NCBI GenBank assembly: GCA_963835885.1
Contig: CAWIHF010000006.1
Location: 62,001 to 126,000, forward strand
Direction: 5' to 3'
DNA length: 64,000 nt
From: Roseiarcus sp963835885
GTDB lineage: Bacteria > Pseudomonadota > Alphaproteobacteria > Rhizobiales > Beijerinckiaceae
In this document: positions 39,726 through 48,000 of the stretch, in pieces
Position numbering within the stretch: position 1 is the first letter of the stretch
How the letters are laid out: each line of letters begins with the position of its first letter
Position numbers and translations under genes: made by a program
The notes under the pieces: generated by a model
Told to the model about the DNA's origin: nothing
Databases searched by the model: none
Seen by the model: only the letters and a program-made list of their open reading frames with translations

Positions 39726-40006
39726 CGCTTGGCAGGCGTAGTTTCGATTTCAGCGATCCGGTCGTCGGAACGGCTGCTTTGCGCTGCAGCCGAGGGGGTT
39801 GATTCCCGCAGCGCTGTCCCTCGTCCCGGGGCTGTGCTCGAAGAAGGGTCAGGCGTAAGGACGCGAGCGCGTCATTTCGTCGCATCTTCGAGATAAGCGG
39901 AAAGCTTTGACTGCCTGGAGGCGTTGCGGGCGGGCGCTTTCACGACATGTGCCACACAGGGACGGGCGCTTGACGGCGCGCCAGGCTGCGGGGGGAGCGA
40001 GATGGA
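39726..40006. other. intergenic stretch
   Basis: No convincing gene is seen. The region leads into an FNR/FixK-like box at 40007-40020 upstream of the small membrane gene. Confidence 0.5.
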
Positions 40007-40020
40007 TTGACCCACGTCAA
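40007..40020. promoter_or_regulatory. FNR/FixK-type box
   Basis: TTGACCCACGTCAA is a perfect TTGA-N6-TCAA palindrome, the consensus of FNR/FixK/FnrL regulators that respond to low oxygen. It ends 54 bases before ATG 40075, within the usual range for activation (allowing a transcription start about 40 bases downstream of its centre). A GGAGG ribosome site sits at about 40,055. Confidence 0.65.
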
Positions 40021-40074
40021 TGAACGACGGGCGTTCGCCAGCCAAAACTGACACCGCCTGGAGGCGAGCAGTCC

Positions 40075-40458
40075 ATGGATAGGGTTACGGCAATCGTTTG
40101 GGGCCTGGTCGCCCTCGCGGCGATAGTCGCTTTTGTCATCTATTGGAATCGCCGGCTCCGAACTGCGCGACGGATCGACAAGCTTCTCGGCGAGCTTCTC
40201 GAAGAGTACTTCCAGGGGAGAATGTCGGTCGGCCAGCTCGGTCAGCGGGCGCGAGCCATCGCCAGCCGCGAATTCTTCGGAGGACCACTGTTCTTCTCGC
40301 TCGCCGCCTCCGCCTTTCAGCACGCAACCGACGTCAAACGGGCGAAGCAAGCCAATTTCAAGGAGGAGGAGGAATTGATGCGACTGTTCGGGGATCTGAA
40401 GCGCGAGTTCGGCGTGACGGACCGCTATAAGCTTGAAAGGCGACCCGGGCGCGAGTGA
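40075..40458 (+). CDS. small membrane-anchored hypothetical protein
   Basis: The 127-residue protein has one N-terminal transmembrane helix (AIVWGLVALAAIVAFVIYW). A charged cytoplasmic domain follows, rich in Lys/Arg/Glu and predicted helical (RIDKLLGELLEEYFQGRMSV, then KEEEELMRLFGDLKREFGV). I do not recognise the family. Its start has a good ribosome site, and an FNR/FixK-like box lies just upstream, so it may be induced at low oxygen. Confidence 0.65.
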   Translation: MDRVTAIVWGLVALAAIVAFVIYWNRRLRTARRIDKLLGELLEEYFQGRMSVGQLGQRARAIASREFFGGPLFFSLAASAFQHATDVKRAKQANFKEEEELMRLFGDLKREFGVTDRYKLERRPGRE

Positions 40459-40510
40459 CCGCGGTGTTCCTGTCCGCCGCTCGCGGAGCGCCGTCGGACA
40501 GGCGGCCACA

Positions 40511-40550
40511 TCTCCTAAGCTATCGGACAATCTCCTAGGCTATCGGACGA
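40511..40550. repeat. tandem 20-bp repeat upstream of exporter operon
   Basis: TCTCCTAAGCTATCGGACAA (40511-40530) is followed immediately by TCTCCTAGGCTATCGGACGA (40531-40550), with 18 of 20 bases identical. Tandem units of about two helical turns upstream of an operon are typical of regulator-binding direct repeats; no regulator gene is adjacent. Confidence 0.6.
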
Positions 40551-40613
40551 TCATCGCTACGTTATGCCGCATTGCAGCAGTCGCTCGAAGCGCGTTACCT
40601 TATGTGCGGATAT

Positions 40614-40636
40614 TACTTCCGAGATATACGGAAGTA
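40614..40636. promoter_or_regulatory. 8-bp-arm inverted repeat, candidate operator
   Basis: TACTTCCG (40614-40621) and CGGAAGTA (40629-40636) form a perfect inverted repeat with a 7-base AT-rich spacer, centred about 98 bases before the hlyD-like start codon. The size and position fit a dimeric repressor or activator site for the HlyD-RbbA-YhhJ exporter. Confidence 0.6.
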
Positions 40637-40722
40637 CAGTTCGAAACAAGAACGGACTCCCGAGGCTTCTGGCTCAAAGAGCCGACCCAGATCCGCATCT
40701 GAGCCTTGGATGAGGATGGCAC

Positions 40723-41734
40723 ATGAAGATCCCGCGGTATGTAATCATCGCAGCGGCGGCGGTCGTCGTCATCGGCGGCGGCGCTGGCGGTTACTTCTTC
40801 TGGCAACAGTACGAGGCCTCGCTGTTGCCCGCAGGCATCGTCGCCAGTAACGGCCGGGTCGAGGCGACCCAGGTCGACATCGCGACGAAGATTCCCGGCC
40901 GCGTCGTCGAGATCATCCCGCATGAGGGCGATATGGTGTCGCCCGGGGAGGTCGTCGCAAGCATCGACACCTCCGAAACAGGCGCGCAGTTGGACCAGGC
41001 GAAGGCCGCGGCGGATCTCGCCCGCCAGACGGTGGCAACCCGTCAGGCGGAGGTCGCAAGCGACGAGGCTCAGGAGGCATTCGCGAACGAGGAAATGCGA
41101 CGCACCGCGCTGCTGGTCAACAAAGGCTGGTCCACTCACGAGCAGTATGACCAGCGCGCAGCAGCAGCTGAAGAGCGCGGAGGCGGCCCTCAATGCGGCC
41201 AGGTCGCAGGTCGACGAAGCCCGCGCTTCTGTCAAGACCGCTGACGCCAAGGTCGCGGAGCTGCAGGCGGTGATCGACGATTCGACGATCAAGTCGCCTG
41301 TCCGAGGCCGGGTGCAGTATCGCCTCGTCGAGCCGGGGGCAGTGCTTCCGCCAGGCGGCAAGATTGCAACGGTGATCGATCTCTCGGACGTCTACACGAC
41401 CATATATCTCCCGGGCCCGCAGGCGGGGCGGCTCAAGATCGGCGACGAGGCGCGCGTGGTGGTGGACGCCTACCCGAACTACGTCTTTCCCGCCACGGTC
41501 TCGTTCGTCGCGCCCGAATCGCAATTCACCCCCAAGACGGTCGAGGTCCAGTCGGAACGCGAGCAGCTCTACTTTCGCGTCAAGCTGCAGGCGCCCCTCC
41601 ACTTGCTCAAGGGGATCGAGGACCAAGTCAAGGCCGGCTTGCGCGGCATGGGCTATGTGAGGATCGATCCTGCCGTCCAGTGGCCCCCGAAGTTGGCGGT
41701 CAATTTGCCGCCCACTGATCAGGCCGCCCAATAG
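40723..41734 (+). CDS. HlyD/YhiI-type membrane-fusion protein, one frameshift
   Basis: Periplasmic adaptor of about 337 residues. It has an N-terminal anchor (YVIIAAAAVVVIGGGAGGYF), first biotinyl-lipoyl half (GRVEATQVDIATKIPGRVVE, GDMVSPGEVVASIDT), a coiled-coil hairpin and second lipoyl half (STIKSPVRGRVQYRLVEPGA). A beta-barrel ends it (YTTIYLPGPQAGRLKIGDEA). The frame changes near 41,160 inside a GCAGCAGCAG run (after EQYDQ, resuming AQQQLKSAEAALNA), a plausible slippage or sequencing site. It precedes the RbbA gene by 12 bases, matching the yhiI-rbbA-yhhJ order of enterobacteria. Confidence 0.8.
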
Positions 41735-41746
41735 GCTGCCGGGACA

Positions 41747-44512
41747 ATGTCTGCGCTGTTGGAAACGGAAAGCCGGCAACACGTCGCCACCGTCGCCGCC
41801 TCGCTCGCAGGCGTCACGCATCGTTACGGCAAGACTGTCGCGCTCGACAACGTGACGATCGAAATCCCGGCGGGCCGCATGACCGGACTGATCGGCCCCG
41901 ACGGCGTCGGCAAGTCGACCCTGCTCGGGCTGATCGCCGGCGTGCGCAAGATCCAGACCGGCGAGGTGCGGGCGCTCGACGGGGACCTCAAGGACGCAGC
42001 CTTCCGGCAGGGCGCCTACGCGCGCATCGCCTACATGCCGCAAGGCCTCGGCCGCAATCTTTACCCCACGCTCAGCGTGTTCGAAAATCTGGACTTCATC
42101 GGCCGGCTGTTCGGCCAGGGAGAGGCGGAGCGGAAGGCGCGCATCGACGATCTGACCCGCTCGACCGCCCTCGATCCGTTCCTCGACCGGCCCGCCGGCA
42201 AGCTCTCCGGCGGCATGAAGCAGAAGCTGTCGCTCTGCTGCTCGCTGATCCACGACCCCGATCTCCTGATCCTCGACGAGCCGACGACAGGCGTCGACCC
42301 GCTGTCGCGCCGGCAGTTCTGGGAGTTGATCGACCGCATCCGCGCACGGCGGCCGCAGATGAGCGTGGTGGTCGCGACCGCCTACATGGACGAAGCGGAG
42401 CAGTACGCCTGGCTCGCGGCCATGGACGGCGGCCACGTGATCGCGACGGGCTCGCCGGCCGAAATCAAGAGCCGCGTCGGCGCCAAAGACCTCGAATCGG
42501 CGTTCATCGCGCTCTTGCCCGAGGAAAAGCGGAAGGGCCATAAAGCCTTGGAGATTCCGCCGCTGAAGCATGAGGGCGGGACGCCGGCGATCGAAGCCGA
42601 CGGGCTCACCAAGCGCTTCGGCTCCTTCACCGCGGTCGATCATGTGAGCTTCCGCATCGAGAAAGGCGAAATTTTCGGCTTTCTCGGCTCGAACGGCTGC
42701 GGCAAGTCCACCACCATGAAGATGCTGACCGGCCTTTTGCCGCCGACCGAAGGCAAGGCCATGTTGTTCGGCGAGTCCGTCAGCGGGGAAGAAGACATGT
42801 CGATGCGTCGTCGCGTCGGCTATATGTCGCAGGCCTTCTCGCTCTATGGCGAGCTCACCGTCCGGCGCAACCTCGAGCTTCACGCCAAGCTGTTCGATCT
42901 CCCGGTTGCCGAGCGGGGCAAACGGGTCGACGAGATGCTCGACCGGTTCGGACTCCGCGAGGTGGCCGACGTCGAGCCGGAAAGCCTGCCGCTCGGCATC
43001 CGTCAGCGCCTGCAATTGGCGGTTGCCATCCAGCATCGCCCCGAGATGCTGATTTTGGACGAGCCGACATCGGGCGTCGATCCCGTCGCCCGCGACGGGT
43101 TCTGGGAATACCTGGTCGATCTCTCTCGCAATGACGGGGTGACGATCTTTCTCTCGACCCATTTCATGAACGAGGCGCTCCGCTGCGACCGCATCTCGCT
43201 GATGAACGCCGGCAAGGTCCTGGCCGCGGGTACGCCGCCGGAGCTGATCGAAGCCCGTCACGCCAAGTCGCTCGAAGAGACGTTCATCGGCTTTCTCGAG
43301 GACGCGGCCGGGCTCAGCCACAAGGGCGAGAAATCGGTCGAACCGGAGGCGAAGGTCTTTGCGCCCCCAAAGGCAGGAGACCACGGCTTCAGCATCTCAC
43401 GGCTTTGGGCCTACGCGCGCCGGGAAGCAGTGGAGATCATGCGCGATCCGGTGCGGATCGCCTTTGCGCTCTTCAATCCGATCATCCTGATGTTCGCGAT
43501 CGGCTACGGCATCTCGTTCGACGTCGAGCATCTGCGCTGGGCGGCCTTCGATCAGGACCGGTCGCTCGAGAGCCGGGAGTTTCTGGACAGCTTCGACAAC
43601 CCGAAATACTTCGACCGGAAGCCCAACCTCGCGGCCGCCAATCAGATCGTGTCCGGCCTGCGCAGCGGCGAGCTCAAATTCGCCGTCGAGGTTCCGACGA
43701 ACTTCGGCCACGACCTGATCACCCAACAGGCGCCGGAGATCGGCGCCTGGATCAGCGGCGACATGCCGTTCCGGGCCGAGACGACGCGCAGCTATCTCGG
43801 AGGCGTGATGCAAAGCTATCTCGCCGACCTGTCCGCGCGCCTCACCGGCAAACCCTCGTCGTTCTCGCTGATCAATATCGAGGAGCGTTACCGCTACAAC
43901 CAGTCGTTCAAGAGCATCTATTCGGAGGTTCCCAGCACCATCATGGTGATGCTGATCCTCATCCCCGCGATCATGACGGCGCTCGGCGTCGTGCGCGAGG
44001 TGGAGACCGGATCGATCGCCAACTTCCGCTCGACTCCGGTGACGCGCGTCGAATTCCTGCTCGGCAAGCAGCTTCCCTACGTCCTGATCGGCGTCTCGAG
44101 TTTCGCCACGCTCGTCATTCTGGCGATTTTCGTGTTCGGCGTTCCGGTCAAGGGCTCCTGGCCGGCGCTCATCGCCGGCGGCTTGCTCTGCGTGTGCGCG
44201 GCGACCGGGTTCGGCCTCCTGGTTTCGACCATTGTTCGCACCCAGGTGGCGGCGGTGTTCGGCACGACCTGCATCGCGCTCATTCCGACCGTCAGCTTCT
44301 CCGGCCTGCTCGTTCCGGTCTCGTCCCTCTCCGGGGCCGGGCGCGCCATCGGCCTCGGGTTTCCGTCGTCCTGGTTCCAGCAGATCAGCGTCGGCGCCTT
44401 CACCAAGGGGCTCGGGTTCCGTGAGCTCTGGGTCAACCACCTGGCGCTCGTGATCTTTACCGTCCTCTTCATCGCCGTGGCCGCGCTCATTCTCCGGAAA
44501 CAGGAGGCCTAA
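41747..44512 (+). CDS. rbbA: RbbA-type double-ATPase ABC transporter with fused permease
   Basis: The 921-residue protein has two ABC ATPase domains and a C-terminal ABC-2 permease. Domain 1: Walker A GPDGVGKSTLLGLIAG, signature LSGGMKQKLSLCCSL, Walker B LLILDEPTTGVDP. Domain 2: GSNGCGKSTTMKMLTG, degenerate signature LPLGIRQRLQLA, Walker B MLILDEPTSGVDP. The permease starts near residue 545 with a helix at IAFALFNPIILMFAIGYGIS and ends with five closely spaced helices. RbbA (YhiH) was described as ribosome-associated in E. coli, but the context here indicates an exporter subunit. Intact. Confidence 0.85.
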   Translation: MSALLETESRQHVATVAASLAGVTHRYGKTVALDNVTIEIPAGRMTGLIGPDGVGKSTLLGLIAGVRKIQTGEVRALDGDLKDAAFRQGAYARIAYMPQGLGRNLYPTLSVFENLDFIGRLFGQGEAERKARIDDLTRSTALDPFLDRPAGKLSGGMKQKLSLCCSLIHDPDLLILDEPTTGVDPLSRRQFWELIDRIRARRPQMSVVVATAYMDEAEQYAWLAAMDGGHVIATGSPAEIKSRVGAKDLESAFIALLPEEKRKGHKALEIPPLKHEGGTPAIEADGLTKRFGSFTAVDHVSFRIEKGEIFGFLGSNGCGKSTTMKMLTGLLPPTEGKAMLFGESVSGEEDMSMRRRVGYMSQAFSLYGELTVRRNLELHAKLFDLPVAERGKRVDEMLDRFGLREVADVEPESLPLGIRQRLQLAVAIQHRPEMLILDEPTSGVDPVARDGFWEYLVDLSRNDGVTIFLSTHFMNEALRCDRISLMNAGKVLAAGTPPELIEARHAKSLEETFIGFLEDAAGLSHKGEKSVEPEAKVFAPPKAGDHGFSISRLWAYARREAVEIMRDPVRIAFALFNPIILMFAIGYGISFDVEHLRWAAFDQDRSLESREFLDSFDNPKYFDRKPNLAAANQIVSGLRSGELKFAVEVPTNFGHDLITQQAPEIGAWISGDMPFRAETTRSYLGGVMQSYLADLSARLTGKPSSFSLINIEERYRYNQSFKSIYSEVPSTIMVMLILIPAIMTALGVVREVETGSIANFRSTPVTRVEFLLGKQLPYVLIGVSSFATLVILAIFVFGVPVKGSWPALIAGGLLCVCAATGFGLLVSTIVRTQVAAVFGTTCIALIPTVSFSGLLVPVSSLSGAGRAIGLGFPSSWFQQISVGAFTKGLGFRELWVNHLALVIFTVLFIAVAALILRKQEA

Positions 44513-44513
44513 G

Positions 44514-45662
44514 GTGCTGAGGAAGCTGCTCCACATCCTCGCGCTCGGCTTGAAGGAGCTGAACAGCATCCGCGCGGACCCGATCCTGTTGGCGCTGACG
44601 GTTTACACCTTCAGCTACGCCGTTTACGCCGTGGCGACCGGGGCCAAGACCGAAGTCGTTCATGTCTCCACCGCCATTGTCGACGAGGACCGTTCCGAGC
44701 TTTCCCGGCTGATCCGGCAAGCCATCCTTCCGCCCTGGTTTCAACCGCCGGTCGAGATCCCGGCGACGCAAATCGGTCCGTCGATGGACGCCGGCCGCTA
44801 CGTGTTCGTGATCGAGATCCCGCCCAAGTTCGAGCAGGACGTCATCTCGAACCGCTATCCGAGCCTCCAGATCAATATGGATGCGACGGCGGTCGCCCAG
44901 GCCGGCAACGGCGGGGTCTACCTGCAGCAGATCATCAACCAGGTGGTGCAGACCTACGCCACGCGCGCCGCAGGAACCGCCACAACCCCCAGCGGAACGG
45001 AAATTCAGCCGGTCAACTTCGCCGTCCGCGTCATGTTCAACCCCAATCTCAAGTCGGAATGGTTCAACTCGGTGATGCAGGTCATCAACAACATCACCAT
45101 GCTCTCGATCATACTGACCGGCGCCGCGCTCATTCGCGAGCGCGAACATGGCACGATCGAGCATCTTCTCGCGATGCCGGTGACGCCGGGCGAGATCATG
45201 CTCTCGAAGATCTGGGCGAACGGGCTCGTGATCCTGGTGGCGGCAATCCTCTCGGTGAAACTGGTCGTGCAATTATGGCTTCAGGTTCCGATTGCCGGCT
45301 CGCTCGTCCTGTTCCTCGTCGGAGCTGTGGTCTACGCGTTTTCCGTCACCTCGATGGGCATTCTGCTCGCGACCTATACGACGTCGATGGGGCAGTTCGG
45401 CCTCCTGGTGATTCCGGTCCTCGTCATCCTGCAGATGCTCTCGGGCTCCGCCACCCCGATGGAGACCATGCCCGTCTGGCTGCAGGACGTCATGCAAATC
45501 TTTCCCACGCCGCATTTCGTCAGCTTCGCCCAGGCCGTCCTCTACCGGGCGGCCGGCCTCAACATCGTCTGGCCGGAGCTCCTCGTCATGGCGATCATCA
45601 GCGCCGTGTATTTCGCCATCTCCGGCTTGCGCTTCCGCAAGACGCTTGTCGTCTTGGGCTAG
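44514..45662 (+). CDS. yhhJ: ABC-2 type permease (YhhJ-like)
   Basis: This 382-residue permease starts one base after the rbbA stop. It has an N-terminal helix (ADPILLALTVYTFSYAVYAV), a large periplasmic domain (AIVDEDRSELSRLIRQAILP ... INMDATAVAQAGNGGVYLQQ) and five C-terminal helices. The ABC-2 signature is ALIREREHGTIEHLLAMPVT. It pairs with the fused permease of RbbA to form the transport channel, with the HlyD protein as periplasmic adaptor. Exported substrates of this class include drugs and cationic peptides, but none can be assigned here. Confidence 0.83.
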   Translation: MLRKLLHILALGLKELNSIRADPILLALTVYTFSYAVYAVATGAKTEVVHVSTAIVDEDRSELSRLIRQAILPPWFQPPVEIPATQIGPSMDAGRYVFVIEIPPKFEQDVISNRYPSLQINMDATAVAQAGNGGVYLQQIINQVVQTYATRAAGTATTPSGTEIQPVNFAVRVMFNPNLKSEWFNSVMQVINNITMLSIILTGAALIREREHGTIEHLLAMPVTPGEIMLSKIWANGLVILVAAILSVKLVVQLWLQVPIAGSLVLFLVGAVVYAFSVTSMGILLATYTTSMGQFGLLVIPVLVILQMLSGSATPMETMPVWLQDVMQIFPTPHFVSFAQAVLYRAAGLNIVWPELLVMAIISAVYFAISGLRFRKTLVVLG

Positions 45663-45860
45663 TGAGGAGCAGATGCGAAGACACTTTCCGGTTGATCTCG
45701 CGTTCAGGAGTGCGGCTGTCGCTTGTTCGCAGCCGGCTTCGGCTTACGGACGGTCCCGCGGCAATTTGCGCCTTCGCAAAGGGCCGCCAACACCAGCGAG
45801 AGTTTAGCTCGCGTTTTCTGCGGCGAAGCCTGACGGGTCGGAGTTTGGGGGCAAAATCGC

Positions 45861-46976
45861 ATGAACGATCTCAAGGTTTCGACGCCGTCCGCGCCCGCCC
45901 CTCTCGATCCGCGCTTCGCTCCCGAGAGCCCGGGCATCCCATCGCCGGCGATGACGCCGGACCCCTTCGCGCATGCGATCGTGCCGCTGCTGTTAGCCGT
46001 CCAATACGCGAACAACGCGGTCGACCGCCTCTTTTACGACACCGAACAGTTCTGGCTTAGGCTTGTTACTCGCGCCCCGCCCGTAGCGGCGCGGATCGAG
46101 AGGCAGGAAGGTGCGGTCGGACAATTCGCAGCCTCTGAGGCCTTGGTCCGGCTCGTCCTCAAGGATCTTTACACCCCGGAGGGCGCGATTCTCGTGGTCG
46201 ACGCGCATCGTCCGCCGTTCGTCTCCCAATACGGCGATGTCAAGAGTTTCCTTGCCGAGGGACTGAAGTCCCCCCACGCCTCAGCCGCCGCCGCGCTCGG
46301 CGTCCCGCCGGAGGACGTGGAGGCGATCGCGGTCACCGGCGTCGGCAGTTCGGCGCTGGGCTCGGCGGCCTTCGCCTGGGATGTGTCGGAAGCGCTGCAC
46401 AAGCCCGTCGCCGCGATCGTGCCGGGCTTCGGCCTCGCCGACGTCGTTCCGCAGGCACTCGTCGGGTGGCTCGGCTTCGGCATGATCGACTTCTTGCGCC
46501 GGACGATCCATGCGACACTTACCGCCGCCGCTCCCGAGCTTGCGAAAATCGGCCGCGGTCTCTCCCTGACCGCGCTCCCTGACCCGCTCCCGAACGGCAC
46601 TCCGGAGAGCGACATTCTGCACGCCATCCTGAAGGCGGCGCCGCAGATCAAGCGCCTCTACGCCCACAGCAAGGGCGCGTTCTGTTTGCGAAACGCCATC
46701 CGCGACTTGCCATCCGGGCGCACCGCCGACCTGCATGTGACCACCTTCGGCTGCTGCGTCGCAGAGGAGACGTCGGCCAACTACAATCAGATTCTTGGAA
46801 CCATCGACGGCCTCGGCCAGCTCAACTCGTGGGGCGCCTTGCCGGAGCAATGGATCAACGCCTGGCACAGCACCAACACCTTGCTGCCCATGACGATGCA
46901 TGTCGGGGAGCTTCTGAGCCATGACGAGGTGGCGCCCCAGCGGGGAAAGAATATCGTACGCAGGAGTCCCAGATGA
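45861..46976 (+). CDS. uncharacterised protein with serine-hydrolase-like motif
   Basis: The 371-residue protein has no signal sequence. Features include AILVVDAHRPPFVSQYGDVK, a glycine/serine-rich segment VTGVGSSALGSAAFAWDVSE, AAIVPGFGLADVVPQALVGW, and IKRLYAHSKGAFCLRNAIRD. The last contains AHSKGA, a nucleophile-elbow-like G/A-x-S-x-G. This suggests a divergent alpha/beta hydrolase, possibly lipid- or polymer-related given the neighbours. I do not recognise the family. It follows the exporter operon after 198 bases and overlaps the next (HlyD remnant) start by ATGA. Confidence 0.6.
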   Translation: MNDLKVSTPSAPAPLDPRFAPESPGIPSPAMTPDPFAHAIVPLLLAVQYANNAVDRLFYDTEQFWLRLVTRAPPVAARIERQEGAVGQFAASEALVRLVLKDLYTPEGAILVVDAHRPPFVSQYGDVKSFLAEGLKSPHASAAAALGVPPEDVEAIAVTGVGSSALGSAAFAWDVSEALHKPVAAIVPGFGLADVVPQALVGWLGFGMIDFLRRTIHATLTAAAPELAKIGRGLSLTALPDPLPNGTPESDILHAILKAAPQIKRLYAHSKGAFCLRNAIRDLPSGRTADLHVTTFGCCVAEETSANYNQILGTIDGLGQLNSWGALPEQWINAWHSTNTLLPMTMHVGELLSHDEVAPQRGKNIVRRSPR

Positions 46977-47314
46977 GAGCTTGGAAAGGGCGCACTTTCG
47001 CGGCGGCAGCCTTGATCGTCGCCGCAACCTGCCTTGCGTCAGTCGTGCATCACGCCGGAGAAGCCAACCATCGCGGATTTGTTTCATCGGCGCACGCCCA
47101 GCCCCAGCCGATCCGCAAATTGATCGATTGGTTGCCCGGCCTGACTATGCCTGCCGGGATCGTCAAGGCGGAGGGACCTATCGAAGCGACACAGGTCGAT
47201 GAAGTTGCGGTGCAGGAGGGAGGCAAGCTCGCCGCGGATCAGGTGATTGCAAGGCTGTCGTCGCCGCAGCTCGAGGCGCAATCGCGTGGATCTGAGTTCT
47301 GGTTCCGCAATTAA
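46973..47314 (+). pseudogene. second HlyD-type adaptor, truncated
   Basis: The signal anchor (GRTFAAAALIVAATCLASVV) is followed by GLTMPAGIVKAEGPIEATQV, then EGGKLAADQVIARLSSPQLE. This is the first biotinyl-lipoyl half of an HlyD adaptor with an internal deletion where GR-VIEV should be. After LEAQ homology is lost into IS1595-like DNA. Its start is translationally coupled to the upstream gene (ATGA), so the uncharacterised protein once sat in an export operon. Confidence 0.65.
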
Positions 47315-47430
47315 CGGACGCCTCAAAGCGTGGATGCGACGCTTCCAAGGCGTCGCAACCGAAAACCTTCCTACGTACCTCAGATGGCGCCCAACCCTCG
47401 AAGCCATGCCCGCCGATGGCTGCCGGGCTT
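47310..47430 (+). pseudogene. IS1595-family transposase C-terminal scrap
   Basis: The frame reads INGRLKAWMRRFQGVATENL, PTYLRWRPTLEAMP, the conserved C-terminal signature of IS1595 transposases (LKxWMxRFxGVATKxLxxYLxWRR). Only about 40 codons remain, with no terminal repeat visible. The subtype differs from the element at 5.6 kb. Confidence 0.65.
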
Positions 47431-47483
47431 CCTGGATCGCCGCCGCTGCCGGACTCGAACCGTGTCAACACGAAACACAATGA

Positions 47484-47530
47484 AAGCGTTAATCAAAGCG
47501 ACCAGATCGGAACGGACTGCCGGGTTCGAC
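47484..47530 (-). pseudogene. DUF900 hydrolase 3' scrap (paralogue of 31905-33197)
   Basis: The minus-strand frame LSNPAVRSDLVALIN matches LSNPSVRSDLVALIH near the end of the DUF900 lipoprotein gene, and about 38 of 42 bases are identical to the corresponding DNA at 31,999-32,041. Only this segment is preserved. Confidence 0.7.
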
Positions 47531-48000
47531 AGATTGGCGGCCCTGCGACAGCAAGCTGAATACTGCGCACGGCCTTTATAGGCTCTCTGCGATGAAGCAT
47601 TTGGAATCCCTGCTGTGCCGCCAAAACTGTGGTCGAACGCCTGAACGCCGAGCGTCGCTGCGACATATAGGCGCGGAATGTTCATCTCAATGGACTGTGT
47701 CGAACACCGAGTTCGGTGTGAGGGATCTTGCAATCAAGTCCTGTGTGCCATTTCTCACACCGTGAAGTCCGGCGGTATCACAATTAGTCTAGCGCAGCAG
47801 AACGGGGGACACTGCTGCATCGCGACGAAAACCCAGAACCCCAGCGCTAAGCCATGGCTTATCGTCACCTCCCCAAAGTTCTAACGTTCAATACTTCGCG
47901 TCCAATAGATGAAGTGAATTCCAAGTGCGAGATAGGTCTTAGTTTTCGTGAACCCCCGGATCGATTTCGGCCTTGAAACAGGCGTGTGAGGAAAATCCAA
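47531..48000. other. intergenic remnant zone
   Basis: No gene is recognisable. It contains an inverted repeat ACACCGA-GT-TCGGTGT at 47704-47719 of unknown role. Together with the scraps on its left it appears to be a deletion graveyard between two operons. Confidence 0.5.

Noticed and set aside
40511..40550. Tandem repeats considered as a CRISPR seed
   Set aside because: Only two adjacent units without spacers and no cas genes; better explained as regulator sites.
41117..43384. A 755-codon minus-strand open frame antisense to rbbA
   Set aside because: The plus strand carries all ABC transporter motifs with normal length. The antisense product has no recognisable domain.
47440..47470. A tRNA T-arm-like string on the minus strand (GGTTCGAGTCC)
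   Set aside because: No acceptor, D-arm or anticodon stem can be drawn around it, so it is a chance match or at most a scrap.
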